DNA of 64,000 nucleotides from Nectonema munidae (lineage: Eukaryota > Nematomorpha > Nectonematoida > Nectonematidae): contig JAUIRK010000046.1 in the NCBI GenBank assembly GCA_030549495.1, positions 124,001 to 188,000 of the forward strand, written 5' to 3'. Below, piece by piece: positions 34,910 through 46,199 of the stretch (position 1 is the stretch's first letter; each line of letters begins with the position of its first letter). Under the pieces are notes generated by a model. The model was not told where the DNA came from. It made no database searches and saw only the letters and a list, made by a program, of their open reading frames with translations. A program made the translations under genes and the position numbers.

Positions 34910-35544
34910 TTATCATTTAATATCACCTTAGTCATGTTGGTAATCCTCATCCACACGATTTTCAACACAAAGTGTGATTACTCCCTCAAGCGATCATTTT
35001 GGCTTTACTTTTAATAAGATAATCTTTTCTTTTGTCGTTGATGATTACCCCTATTTTGTTTGCTACAGACAAAAAATAATTGATTTTAACAAACATTTTA
35101 ATTGCTTTGTTATTGAGAACTTATACAATTTTGTCATTGTTAATTACTTTGATCTATCGAATCATGAGTCCCCTACTGTATATATTCTTTGCCTTCACAA
35201 AGAACTTCCAAAGTATTGGTTCTTAAACATAATATTTTTCTATAGGTTTTATTGTATTTTTATCTAATTTTTTTGTTATTTTTGTTTGCGTTTTGTTATA
35301 AATTGTTCTCTTTTATTAAATAAATTTTTGCAAATTTGTTAAATAAAAAATATGTTTTATCATTATTTTTTGGAGTAATATAATAATTTTGAATGAAATA
35401 TTTTAAAATCTATACAAATGAGGATTAATAGATTTCTAATCATGAATTTTCAATTTTTAGATCACAACGTTTTATTGTTGTTAATTTCAAAAATAGCTCT
35501 AAAAAGCTCCAAATGAATGAGCCATTAAATTTAACTTATTAACA
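34910..35544. other. AT-rich stretch between Penelope remnant and SAMD3-like pseudogene
   Basis: A 97-codon hydrophobic frame at 34974 has no recognisable domain and is probably non-coding. Nothing else was seen. Confidence 0.45.
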
Positions 35545-36344
35545 GACAAGTTGGAAGAGTTCTTGATGATGGACAAAATTTTGATCAAATACTATATGAC
35601 TCAGATGTAAGTGACTACATCGATCTTGATGAATCTTCTTTTAATTGTCTGTGTAATGAGAAAGTTATGAAATTGAAAGTGACGGAAATAGAGTCTGCAT
35701 GTTCTGATGATATAGCTTCATTTTCAATTGAAGTAATTTTTCGACCATCAAAAAACATAATTCAAGACGAACAGTAATTCTTTTTCTTTTTAGTTTTGAT
35801 TTTATAATTATATTCTGCTTTCAGACGTAATTGGCCAGCAGTTAGTGGATTCCATCTTTGAAAGTTTTCCATACATAAAAAAAGTCTGGTTTAAGCATCT
35901 CATCTGCTAGAGTAAGAGTACATTTGCTTTTATTAGTACTTGTTTTTTATGATTTTTTTTAATTTTTATTTTTATATTTGATTTTTTATAATATTTTTTT
36001 TAGATTTTTTGGAAAGAAAAACTTAAGTAGAAGTGGCAGAATGAGCGAAAGCACAGGGAAAAATTTTTGCCTGACCTAGTTCAACACAAAAGAAAATTAG
36101 ATTATCAACAGGGTGTTTCAACTTCTGTAAAATATGATCTCATTAATTTTCTCCCAGAAGATAGTTTAAACGTTTTAGAACATCAAAAATGGTTGAAAGT
36201 TGAATTCAAAAACACTGAGAGGAACAACCAGTTGGTTGATCTGAGAATGAATTTAACTTTCGCTAAAAGAAGAAAAGAAATAGTTCAGCAAAAGTTAGCA
36301 ATCGAAGAAATTTTATTAGACTATCCTTTTTTTATCTTCTAAGC

Positions 36345-37715
36345 AAACTTTTACCTAACCATCACTGCATTATCTCCTTCATTGGAGGATATTTTCCTTC
36401 TACTTTCAAGTGTTCAATCATTACTCATATGCCCAAGTGTACAAATCCAGATACCAACAACATAAATCATTTTCGTCCAGTTTCTACACTACCCTTTATG
36501 AGTAAAGTTATTGAAAGAGTTGTTTTAAAAAGAATCCTTAAACATATGTATGATAATGAGCTTTTCATTGAAAATATATCTGCTTATAGAAAGAATCACA
36601 GCACTGAAACTCTACTCCTTGATATTGTTTCCAAAATTAAATTGAATATGGGCAAAGGTTGTTGTACGCTTTTATTATCTTTTGATCTTAAAAGTGCTTT
36701 TGACACACTTGAACACAAAATTCAACTTGAAATCTTGAACCAAGAAATTGGCATCACTGGCTCTGCATTGGATTGGTTTGATTCCTGTTTATCAAAAAGA
36801 GCGCAGCTTGTAAATATTGATGGTTTTCAATCAAGTTCTCTACCTTCTAAATATGGAGTACCTCAAAGATCTGTTTTAGGTCCTTTTCTTTTTAGCCTGT
36901 ACTTGTATAAATTTTTACTTTCATGCTTACGCTGATGATATTTATCTCCTAAAATCTTTTAAAGTTGAACATATCGAAAAAATTAAAGAAGAAGTTATCA
37001 ACTTTTATGATGAATTTAAATTAGCTACAGAAGCATTATAACTTAAAATAAATAATAGAAAATACAAAGCAATCAATTTCCAAAAACGAAGTATTTATTC
37101 TGTGAATTTTCTTGGAGAGATTATATTGAATGATCTTAGCAAGCTTAAGCTATCTGAATGCATTGACATTTTAAATGTCAAACTTGATGTTCATTTGGAA
37201 ATGAAAGAATATGTAAATTCAATTTTGTCTACAGGATATGCTGTTGTGAGAAAGCTGTGAAAAACTGCTAAATTTCTTGAACCTGAAAAAATTAAAACGG
37301 TAATGCACTTATTCGTTATATCAAAGCTTGATTATTGTAATTGCCTTCTTTCTTCGTGTCATAAAATATTGCTGAAAAAACTTCAAATTCTTCAAAACAC
37401 CTGTATTAGAGTTATAACTGGAAAAAGAAGATTTGAAAGTGTGCATATCCAGCTACGTGATTGTTCCGAGGTATCTCTCTTGTTCTGAAAGATCAACAGT
37501 TCAATTTACTTGCCCAAAGTACTGGAATGCTTTACCACTTTATCTTCATGAAATTCAGGACTCTAAACTCTTTAAATCTTCTCTCAAAACCTACTTTTCA
37601 ATGATTTTTATATATTTTTTAACAATCTTCACATATATGCTTAATTCTCTTTTGCACAACTGTACAGACCATAACGGTGGCAGTAGTTGAGCGATATAAA
37701 TAAACTTCTTCTTCT
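36345..37715 (+). mobile_element. L2/CR1-type LINE inserted with 10-bp target duplication
   Basis: TCTTCTAAGC occurs at 36335-36344 and again at 37716-37725, framing the element. Its 3' end is a (CTT)n microsatellite after GCGATATAAATAAA, as in L2/CR1 elements that end in short tandem repeats rather than poly-A. It is 5'-truncated: only the reverse transcriptase and C-terminus are present. It interrupts the SAMD3-like pseudogene at the end of an exon. Confidence 0.85.
36429..37690 (+). pseudogene. CR1/L2 reverse transcriptase, broken
   Basis: 36429-36935 reads NINHFRPVSTLPFMSKVIER, AYRKNHSTETLLLDIVSKIK, LLSFDLKSAFDTLEHKIQLE, ALDWFDSCLSKRAQLV and GVPQRSVLGPFLFSLYLY, an almost textbook CR1/L2 RT core. 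The HAYADDIYLL catalytic box follows in another frame (about 36921-36950), then VISKLDYCNCLLSSCHKILL (37312) and, in a third frame, CPKYWNALPLYLHEIQD (37524), the C-terminal block. The usual Gly in PQGSVLGP is Arg here. At least three frame breaks and stops make it inactive. Confidence 0.9.
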
Positions 37716-38472
37716 TCTTCTAAGCGACAGGTACAGTTTAAATTATAACAATTTTTAATTCTATCTGGTTTTTTTCAGATTTTGCTCTTATTTCAAAAAT
37801 AGTTCAAGCTTACGATAAAGAATTGGTATTTTTGTTCTTTGTTTCATCTTTAAATCACATTTTTTATTTATAGACGTTAGAAAGCTTTTATGTTTGTTTT
37901 ATATAAGCAAACTTTTTAATGAAAGATTTGAAGAGATTTTGTTCTTTGAAAAAAATGAGGATCAATCAGAAGACTCTGTAATGCTCGTCATAAAGAATAC
38001 TATTTTAACTGTCGGAAGCGATTCCTTTCATCTCAAAGTACGTGGCAAAATTGTTTTTAAAGCCGAAGATTTTCTCACGCTTTGCTATGATTTTTGTTTT
38101 AAATTTATCGTGCCCTAAAAAGATCAAAAATACTCTCGACTATATTGGAGGTACTTTTTTAGGATTTCAAGACTCACTCCAAAACAAAAAAGTTTTGAAT
38201 CAAATTTATAAAATTGAAAGTGGTAAATACTAAATTTTACGATGTTTGCTGTTTTTACATTTTTTTGCTTAATAAAGTTTTTTTGCTTCTTTCTTTTGTT
38301 TTTATTAATTTGGATGTGGATAACGATGAAGCATTGAGGATGATAATTTACAAAAAAAAACACAAGAATGGCAGGATAGTCATAGTTGATAAATAATCCA
38401 CTTCAAAATAGTTTTTTCTACTATAAATAACAACTATTTGTAGAGCATTTTCTTTCTTTTTGCTGCTAGGTT

Positions 38473-38600
38473 GCATGATTTATAGTTAGTTGGTTAGAGC
38501 ACTGCTTTCAAATAGTCATAGATCGAAAAAAAGCGGTACACGTGTGCCTTTTCGATATAAATACTGCACCACTCATGTTCACTGTTAAAATTCGTAAACT
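38473..38600 (+). mobile_element. tRNA-derived SINE, copy 2
   Basis: The head GCATGATTTATAGTTAGTTG followed by GTTAGAGCACTGCTTTC resembles a tRNA with an A box; the B box region is decayed. The body AAGCGGTACACGTGTGCCT matches the copy at 11.3 kb, and the positions after it also agree at intervals. Confidence 0.55.
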
Positions 38601-39480
38601 TTATTTTAAAGTTAGTAATAGTTACTATTTAAATATGTCATTTTTGAACTGTGCGTTTTACTTTTTTACTTTTATAATAGTTTTGTTTACTAATATTCTT
38701 AGTAACCCCTGCTATTCCTAAACGAAATAATGCATTAGTAAAGATTACTAAGGTAATTTTTCTGTGTACCTTTACTAAATTTCTTGCTGCTTTATGTTTA
38801 CATCATCATTATCCACACTAATAATGCATCCTTGTTGTCACTTTATTTCTATATTGTAAGAACATCCACAGGCATACACTCATATTGAAACAGTAAAATA
38901 TTCATTTATCAAAACTTTTTTAATCTCTACAGCAGTCAATTAATTCATTTTGAAACAAATATTTATTTTTCCAGTCTAGAGTGCAAAAAAAAATTTTACA
39001 TAAGAAGCTGGCTTAAACGTGAACTTTTTACAATATCATATTAGCGATTTTATATCGCATAACACTAGAGCATCTACAACAGTTAATTTATAAGAAATTT
39101 GGATTAAATTACGCTTATTATTTTACAAAAACAAAACAATTGAACTTAAATTTAAAAAAAGTAGCGGCAATATAATTACAACGCCTGAACCTGGTTATTG
39201 TCAAGTGTACCATAATCTACTAAAATAAAATAACAAAATTAGGAATTGTAAAAGTTTATTAAAAATAATAAAAATATATAAAATTTAACCTCTTCTATAT
39301 AACACTCAATACAAAGTTGACAGAGAAAGTGCCAAATAAAGGTATTGCTGAAGTAATGTTAAGTAATACCTAAATTTCACTCGTTAGACAAAATTAGAGA
39401 CGCATTCTCAATACCATGTTTGAAAGAATAAAATGTTAGCATAAAATTACAAAAGTTATAACAAGGAAGAAATGAGTGAG
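38600..39480. other. AT-rich stretch without a recognised gene
   Basis: No coding or repeat signal was recognised before the homopolymer block. Confidence 0.5.
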
Positions 39481-39489
39481 TTTTTTGAG

Positions 39490-39560
39490 TAAAAAGGGAA
39501 AAAAAAAAAGGAGAAGGGAAAGAAAAAAAGGGGGGGAAGGGGGGGGGGGAAAAAAGAAGG

Positions 39561-39592
<32 letters not shown>

Positions 39593-39627
39593 TTTTTGAA
39601 AAAAAAAGGGAAAAAAAAAAAAAAAAA

Positions 39628-39674
<47 letters not shown>

Positions 39675-39715
39675 GAAAAAATTTTTAAAAAAAAAAAAAG
39701 GGGGGGGGGGGGATA
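39490..39715. repeat. Homopolymer block (G/A, then A and T runs)
   Basis: The sequence consists almost only of long runs of G, A and T: runs of about 30 A and 30 T, flanked by purine-only text. It has no biological motif. Such text is typical of low-quality consensus in homopolymer-rich DNA, although real slippage cannot be ruled out. Confidence 0.85.
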
Positions 39716-39879
39716 ACCCATATGTTTTAGTATTAAAATTGATTACCAGCTTTTAAAAATATATTAGTTGAATAGGAGGAGTGTAAAAATTTTTTTTACA
39801 TATTAAAATGATTATTATAAAGATATATTATTTAAAATTATACTTTGAAGTAATATTAACTTCTTCAACTCTTTTGTCT

Positions 39880-41233
39880 TTTAGTACAATTATATCTTAT
39901 GAATGGGGTCTAAGTATTCAACACTGTTCTTATCACTGATCCTACCTACACTTGAGTATTGCATTCTTTCATGGGGCCTATCATTAAACTACCCCTCATC
40001 ACTCACTTATCTAAATAAAATCAACCTATTTTGCCTCATCACAATTACCAGAGCCTACAAAACCTCCCCTACTAGAATCTTAGAATTCTTGACGAACTGC
40101 CTTTTTTAACACATCATCACAAACAAACTATTACCAAAAAGTATATCATGACATGTATCAAACCATATTTCTATCTTAAATCCTTCTATTTCCATAACAC
40201 TCAAAATACTTCCTCTCAAACTTACTACAAATCCTTTAAATCTTCGTCTCCACTCAACAACACTCTCATCCAATCCAAAATCAATTCACTACCTTTATTT
40301 CACTCCTCCTCACTATTACCTTTCTTTCTTCAAAACTGTTTCATCAAATCCATGGCTAAACTGCTAAATACGACCCGCTCCAACTTTAGTTCAAATTCAT
40401 TTAGAATATTCTTGGATAGCTCAAAAAAGGCAAAAAAAATCGTTCTATTTTGCACCATTCAAAGGCTCTTCCCTATTTACTCAAAAACGTCAACCATTAA
40501 TCCCTCTCTTCCAGCATACAGTGGCGAATGCTATGCCCTCCTATATGCTTACGATTACATAAGCTAAAATGAGTCCTCCTTCAGGCATTACTGAACACTT
40601 CACTTTTTACAGACTCACAAAACATCATTAAAGATTTTAGCCTTAAACACAACATACCATTCTAGACATATACTCGTGTTTCTAAACACATCTATTTATC
40701 AAATTACTTTGAAATACACCTCTACCGGTGCCCAGTTCACTCAAACATTCTAGAAAACACTTATGTAGATATGCTAGCTAAAAAACGTACCTCCAAATAC
40801 TCCTTACATCCCTATTATCTCTTTCCCTCTAGAAACCCCCCCCCCCCTCTTAGATCTAACCCCTCTTTTTTTGACAACCCCCCCCCCCCCCCCCCCCCCC
40901 TTTTTTCTTCCTACAAACAAACAACCCCCCAACCCTTCTCAATTTTTTTAATTAAATTCTTCACTCCCCCCCCCCCCATTAAATTGGTTCCAAGCTACTC
41001 CCTTTCCCCCCCCACTTCTATCTCCTCCAAAAAACAACAAACAACCTTTTATTTTTTTATAAAAAAAAAAACATCATTTTTTTTTTTTTTTTCCTATTTT
41101 TCCCTCCCCCCCCCCCCCCCTCCTCCCAATTACTTATTCTTTTTCTCACACTCCCCCCTCCACCCCTCCTACTCTTTCTTTATTTTCATATAGTTTTTCT
41201 TGCTTCTCCTTACCCACATCTCTCCCCCACCAC

Positions 41234-41282
<49 letters not shown>

Positions 41283-41500
41283 TTTTTTTTTTTTTTTTCT
41301 TACCTCTCTCACCCCCCCCCCCCTCTCTCTCTCTCCCTTCTATTTTCATTAACTCTAACTACACTTCAAACTCCCTCAAGAACTAACCAATTTCTCCAAA
41401 GTTCCCCACACAATTCAATTCGAAAGCCAAATCATTACAATTTTCTCACACTTCAACTGTATACCTTCTATATATTTCTATATATACTGTTCAAGCATTA
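39880..41500 (+). mobile_element. I-type LINE, copy B (RT end and RNase H)
   Basis: 39903-40109 encodes LSLILPTLEYCILSWGLSLN and ITRAYKTSPTRILEFL, the C-terminal part of the reverse transcriptase. 40148-40567 continues to LPAYSGECYALLYAYDYIS, the Glu block of RNase H. Just after comes FTDSQNIIKDFSLKHNIP, and then CPVHSNILENTYVDMLAKKR, the 'H....N..AD.LAK' end. All match LINE copy A. The sense strand is nearly devoid of G. The 3' part (40835-41330) is distorted by homopolymer runs, so its end is uncertain. Confidence 0.8.
40835..41330. repeat. Homopolymer block inside LINE copy B
   Basis: Runs of up to about 24 C, 45 A and 19 T interrupt text that otherwise reads like pyrimidine-rich LINE sequence. 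The runs expand at places where copies A and C have only short ones, suggesting consensus error or slippage. Confidence 0.8.
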
Positions 41501-43084
41501 CGCAAGCATATGGAAAAGGCGGATACTGCTTTGATATTTTTCCCAACTTCCTACCTACCAACGGCCATGATGGATATTGTTTTTTATATCTCTATATCAG
41601 TAATTAAATAATGCTATTTATTGTACACACTTTTTAATGTTTTTTTCATATATTCATTTTGATTCCACAATAAATTTCTTTAAACAATTTTTAATTTTTT
41701 GGCTAATTTCATCAAAAGTAAAACCTATATTAGACTTCAAAATATATTATGATGTTTGAAATAGATATAATATTTTCATGATGATCATATCCCACAAAAA
41801 TTCAAGATTTAATAAATTTATATTATAGTTTTCATATTGTTGCAGTGACGCTTTCAAGATTTCTTTTTATATGACTGAAACAATTACACAATGACTAAAA
41901 TTTATAATTTTAAGAATAAATTTAGATTTAGAAATTCTTCTCTTATGTAGGAAGAAAAGGTCACTTTTTATTTTGTTTTTTACTGAGATTTATGTTCCAA
42001 AGTCTAAAATGTAATAATGGCAGACGATTAGTCAATAGTAAAAATTTTAAAATTTTATAAAGTATTACTTATTTTAGGTTTCGCGTGAGTTTCAAATTCT
42101 GTGTTGCGTTGGTCTTTTAACCATACACAGTAAAAGATATATTTTTTTTGCTAAATATAGCGATTAGATTAGTATCGGTCTTAATCAGTTTTATCTCTAT
42201 CAGTATTAGTATCGGCAAATTTTTTTTATTGTTCACGGATTTTATCAGCCTATCTAATAGTCATTAGTTTTTACCAGATCTATAAAGAGTAAAAGTACCT
42301 TGTATTTTATGTATTCCACTTTGTACATATAATAGTATTTTAGTGAAAGGTCTCTTTGTTCACAATTCGATGTTTGACGTTTAGTTATGGTGGACTTGTT
42401 TACTCTAAAAGAAACAAATTAGAAGGAACGTGAGAGAAAAGCTAATCATTTTATCTTTCGATATAATATCTAATTTTATACATTGAATTTTTTTTAATTT
42501 TAGACAGTTTTAATTATGATGTTTAAAAGCTATTACTACAAAATAATTAAAAAATTTATATACTTCAAATATTTTTAGTATCATCTTCATCTTAAAATGT
42601 TATCGGGATGCGTCGGAAAAACAAAAATACTCTATATTACAAAAATTAAGTATAAATATTACAGAAAGCTTTATTTTTTAACTAAATTAGGCCATATAAC
42701 TTCATGAATATAGCCTCAGGGTGGTTTTGAGATAACGCTGGTGAATTTGCATGCTAACAATATTTATATTGCACTTGTAGGTGTTTGACATAGCGCACTT
42801 TATTTGTATAGTACATACACTTAGCATTTTATTGAGTAAAATTATCTACACTAAAAATATATTAATTTTTGTTTCAAATCATATATTACAATATAAAAGA
42901 AAACACGTTAATATTTTGAAAAGACTACTTTGTATTTGGATTCAATGAAGTTGTAAAGTTTTAACGGGATTAAAACTCGTCGTCATGCTAAGGTGTATTT
43001 AATAATTATATTACTCAAAAAATTCATATTTTTCTATTGGATGAAATATCAGAAAATTATCCTTTTTTTTAGTTAATATTTAAA
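41501..43084. other. AT-rich region upstream of HPRT
   Basis: No gene is recognised. GGCAGACGATTAGT at 42017-42030 reappears inverted near 61596-61610 and recalls the GCAGACGA motif of the piggyBac MITEs. The promoter of the HPRT gene should lie near the right end, but no core element stands out in such AT-rich DNA. Confidence 0.5.
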
Positions 43085-43747
43085 ATGCAAAAAAGTAGTC
43101 CTATCATCATTAAAGAATCCCAATTTTACACTAAAAAGTCCTTCTTAGTTCCTAAGAAATATGAAGCTTACTTAGACTATGTTGTTTTGCCAAAAGGCCT
43201 CATTACCGATCGAGTAGCTAAAATGGCAGATAACATCATTAGAAGTTTTGAAGAAAACTCAGAAATCGTTCTCTTGGTTGTTCTTAAAAGTGCTTTCAAA
43301 TTTGGACATGATATATTTGAAGAAATGAAGAATTACTTGCTCTATAACAACGAAAAGAGTATTTCCCTTCACATTCACTTTATAAGAGCTTGCAGCTACA
43401 ATAACTCAACTTCAACTGGTGTTGTGAATATTAGTGGAGTCGAAGAAAAAGAAATAGTTAATAAAAACATCGTTGTGATAGAAGACATGATAGATACTGG
43501 ATTAACTTTAAAATCCTTAAGGAACAAACTTCTCGTGTTTAAGCCCAAGTCTCTATACTTTGTTGTACTGATTTGCATAGAAGCACAGGATGCAAACTTG
43601 GATTTTGTACCTGATTTAATTGGTTTTAACATTCCAAGACATTTTATCGTTGGCTATGGTACCGACTACAATGACTACTTTCGTGATTTGGACCACATCT
43701 GCGTCCTTAATGAAGTTGGAAAGAAGGTGTTTTTAAATGAAAATTAA
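43085..43747 (+). CDS. HPRT1: Divergent hypoxanthine-guanine phosphoribosyltransferase
   Basis: The enzyme class joins hypoxanthine or guanine to PRPP in cytosolic purine salvage. This intact 220-residue frame is close to the usual 218 and collinear with human HPRT. It keeps LPKGLITDR (35-43), SYNNSTSTG (104-112), the PRPP loop IEDMIDTGLT (132-141) with E133, D134, D137 and T138, and VGYGTDYNDYFRDLDHICVL (189-208). Three usually fixed positions differ: LKGG is LKSA (67-70), the loop Lys is Leu140, and the base-binding Lys (human K165) is Glu166. Activity may be altered or lost, but the open frame suggests selection. There is no intron. A stop precedes the start, and AATAAA follows 13 nt after the stop (43760-43765). 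Confidence 0.9.
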   Translation: MQKSSPIIIKESQFYTKKSFLVPKKYEAYLDYVVLPKGLITDRVAKMADNIIRSFEENSEIVLLVVLKSAFKFGHDIFEEMKNYLLYNNEKSISLHIHFIRACSYNNSTSTGVVNISGVEEKEIVNKNIVVIEDMIDTGLTLKSLRNKLLVFKPKSLYFVVLICIEAQDANLDFVPDLIGFNIPRHFIVGYGTDYNDYFRDLDHICVLNEVGKKVFLNEN

Positions 43748-43759
43748 TTTTATCTCGAA

Positions 43760-43765
43760 ATAAAA
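43760..43765 (+). promoter_or_regulatory. Polyadenylation signal of HPRT
   Basis: AATAAA lies 13 nt after the HPRT stop codon, the expected kind of position for a very short 3' UTR. Confidence 0.5.
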
Positions 43766-43769
43766 TTTT

Positions 43770-44860
43770 AATATAATTAACTTACATTCTTATACTCAAT
43801 ATTTTACTTTAAATTTTATCACCTATCAACACGTTACATGAGTAAATCATGTCTGAGAAATTAAGATTTCTTTCCCACTAAATCGGTTTGTTTCGTTTTT
43901 TTCAACACCTTTTGATTTAGTTTCAACAATATGTCTTAAAAGATAACATCATTTCCCAATTAGGTTAATTGTTTGTTAACTTATGTATATTTAGCGTTGC
44001 CAGATGTCTGGGATTGCCGCACTTTTGCCGTCGCTTTACAACAGATTTCCAGACGATTTATAATAATCCCGATTTTTTATTCACCAATTTTATTATGTCA
44101 AAAAAGCATACATGATTATATTCATAGATTGTAAAAATAAGTAGTAGCATATATTCAAAGTAGTAGTAGCTAAGCTTTCTAAACCGCATTAGCCAACCCT
44201 TAGAATTCTTAAATCCGTTGTATTCAAGTTTTATAGCAATTTGTTTAGCTTTTTCTTGTAAAATTGATCCCTAAATTGGGATATTGAATCAGCGTACTCG
44301 CTTAAGCCACTCAAAATTTAATTTGTCAACATCTCTCTTCAGAATAAATGCAACTTGAGTACCTATTTTGAATAGTTCTGCTAATTAACGATGACTCTTG
44401 CCTTAACAATTTTTTAAGCTCAATTTTCTTTTCAAAAATACTTTATTTTTTGCTAAAATTTTTATCAAAAATATATAAAATGTGTAGTCTTCATAGCATA
44501 ATAAAATGTAGCAAAAATAAAAAAAAAATTTTAATAACATTCAAAAAAATTTATGTTCAGATTTCCAATATTTATAATTGTGCAATTTAGCCAAACCTAA
44601 AATGCGTTGACAAAAACATTTATAACATTAAGAAGAAGAAATTTATTTAGCAAAATAAACGATACTAAATTGCAGAATAAAAAATTATTAGTTAAAGTTG
44701 TTCATTAATTCGACAAAAAAACTAAATATAATAAAACTTAAAACGCGAGGATATTTAAAAGGCCTTAAGCCGCTGAGATGAAAATCCTATAAACGTTTAG
44801 AAATTTTACACTAATCATGATTTTTGAAAACACACATGTTATAAAAATTATTTATATAAA
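43770..44860. other. AT-rich stretch without a recognised gene
   Basis: No coding or repeat signal was recognised between HPRT and the LINE fragment. Confidence 0.5.
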
Positions 44861-44861
44861 A

Positions 44862-45590
44862 TATATGTGTAGAACTGTAAAAATGAAACAAAATATTACC
44901 TACATATTAATTATAAGATTAAAATATATGTAGAACTGTAAAAATGAAACAAACTTGACAAGCATAGCAATATGCTTTTTTGCAAGTTGCATCATATTGA
45001 TGAATGAGATATTCCTCCTAAATTTGAAATTATACATGGAAGTATAAACAATGTCCAATTCATGAATAAAATCATTACAAAAAATTATAGCTCTATATTT
45101 CAAAAAAGTTTTTGACTTTCAATGTATATAATATAATATGGAATAGCACATTTTTCTAAGGATCTCAAAAAATATTGTGTATGTTGACAGTTGGATGAAA
45201 CCCAATTTTCAAAGATTGAGGGGAGTGTTTTATTACAAAATTTATAAACAAACTTTGATATTTGAATAGAATGATCTTTCAATTTCAATAAATTATAATG
45301 AATAAAATAGGATGTAGTATGACTATTGTATTTTAATACAAAGACAGTCCTTAAGATACTTTTTTGTAGTTTTTCAAGTTTGGAAATATTTGTATGTCCC
45401 CAATTTATTACACTGTAATGCAGATGTGAAGATATGAAACTTATACTTAGCAGAACTGATATCATATGTGAAAATTTACAAACATTGCTAGATTGTTTAT
45501 AAATTTTAAAATTATTGTAAAAGTTTTTCAAAAGCAGATGTTCATAAATGTTTGTTTTAAAAACAGCAAAATAATTCAACATCAAACATT
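44862..45590 (-). mobile_element. LINE 3' fragment (CR1/Jockey-like)
   Basis: On the minus strand 45100-45585 encodes SISFISSHLHYSVINWGHTN, LEKLQKSILRTVFVLKYNSH and KTLPSIFENW, the RT thumb and C-terminal region found in CR1/Jockey LINEs. A second frame (44900-45103) continues with FRRNISFINMMQL. The 3' end holds a direct repeat of GTAGAACTGTAAAAATGAAA (44869 and 44929). Everything upstream of the thumb is missing. It may be the same family as the LINE at 23.5 kb, but I could not align them firmly. Confidence 0.7.
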
Positions 45591-45899
45591 TAAAATTTAG
45601 TTAAATCATAGGAAAAAATAATATAGAAGAGCCAATTTAACGACTATAAAATATCAAATAAAAGGACAACATTATTAAAAATAAACTAAAGAAATCGAAT
45701 TTTATTTCAAATTTAAAAATAGCAAGCCTACAAAATTAAAATTTATTTAAAAAGAGTAATACCGACATTTTTTATTATATGACCGTATTTAAGAGGTATT
45801 TTTTCATTTTAGACAACTGAAAAGTGACCGTATTCTGAAAAGAAATTCGGTTGTAATTGAGAAATAAAAATCTCATACAATAGGGTTAATTTTTTTCAG

Positions 45900-46195
45900 A
45901 CTGTATGAAAACCCACCGTATTAAAGAAATGTCCGCTGTAGAGGACTGACTGTTCAGAGAGGTTCGAGTTATATTGGAACACATAACATTTATATATACA
46001 CTTTTTTCAATATACATGACAAATTTGTAGCAAATGTCAATGTTGGTTGGTAACAGTGCTAAATGGTGTATAAAAGTTTGAAAGATACGTAGATAATAAA
46101 ATGAATATAGTGCTTCTATTTCACGCATTTTTTGCCTATCGTGGGAGGTCCTGGGACCTAACGCCCGCGATAAACGAGGTTATACTAAACTAAAT
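45900..46195. mobile_element. Tigger-type transposon end remnants
   Basis: The right end at about 46150-46190 (AACGCCCGCGATAAACGAGG then TTATACTA) is a typical Tigger terminus. A second end-like sequence lies near 45960 (AGAGGTTCGAGTTATATTGG). No transposase is present. The boundaries are not defined. Confidence 0.5.
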
Positions 46196-46199
46196 TCCG

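Larger units (their letters stand above)
35545..38235 (+). pseudogene. SAMD3-like family gene, decayed and split by a LINE
   Basis: Exon-like pieces in order: an acidic N-terminal piece (about 35548-35776, ILYDSDVSDYIDLDESSF); RNWPAVSGF after TTCTGCTTTCAG (35826); WKEKLK then KWQNERKHREKF, TFAKRRKEIVQQKLA and ILLDYPFF (36011-36340); FALISKIVQAYDKEL after TTTTTTTCAG (37780); and FNERFEEILFF (37912) to NLSCPKKIKNTLDY (38119). The order follows SAMD3-like proteins ('W...L..K..N.R', 'RR..I', 'YP.L', 'FN..YP'). Introns look short. An in-frame stop after WKEKLK, a stop near the LINE insertion site and a frame change near 38105 indicate a pseudogene. Function of the family is unknown. Confidence 0.5.

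Noticed and set aside
38482-38510. tRNA-like sequence as a functional tRNA gene
   Set aside because: The B box is decayed and a SINE body follows, shared with the copy at 11.3 kb.
39377-39721. Lys-, Phe- and Pro-rich frames on both strands
   Set aside because: They are translations of homopolymer runs with no domain.
40771-41349. Pro/Phe-rich frame (+) and Lys/Glu/Gly-rich frame (-)
   Set aside because: Products of C, T and A runs inside the 3' part of LINE copy B.
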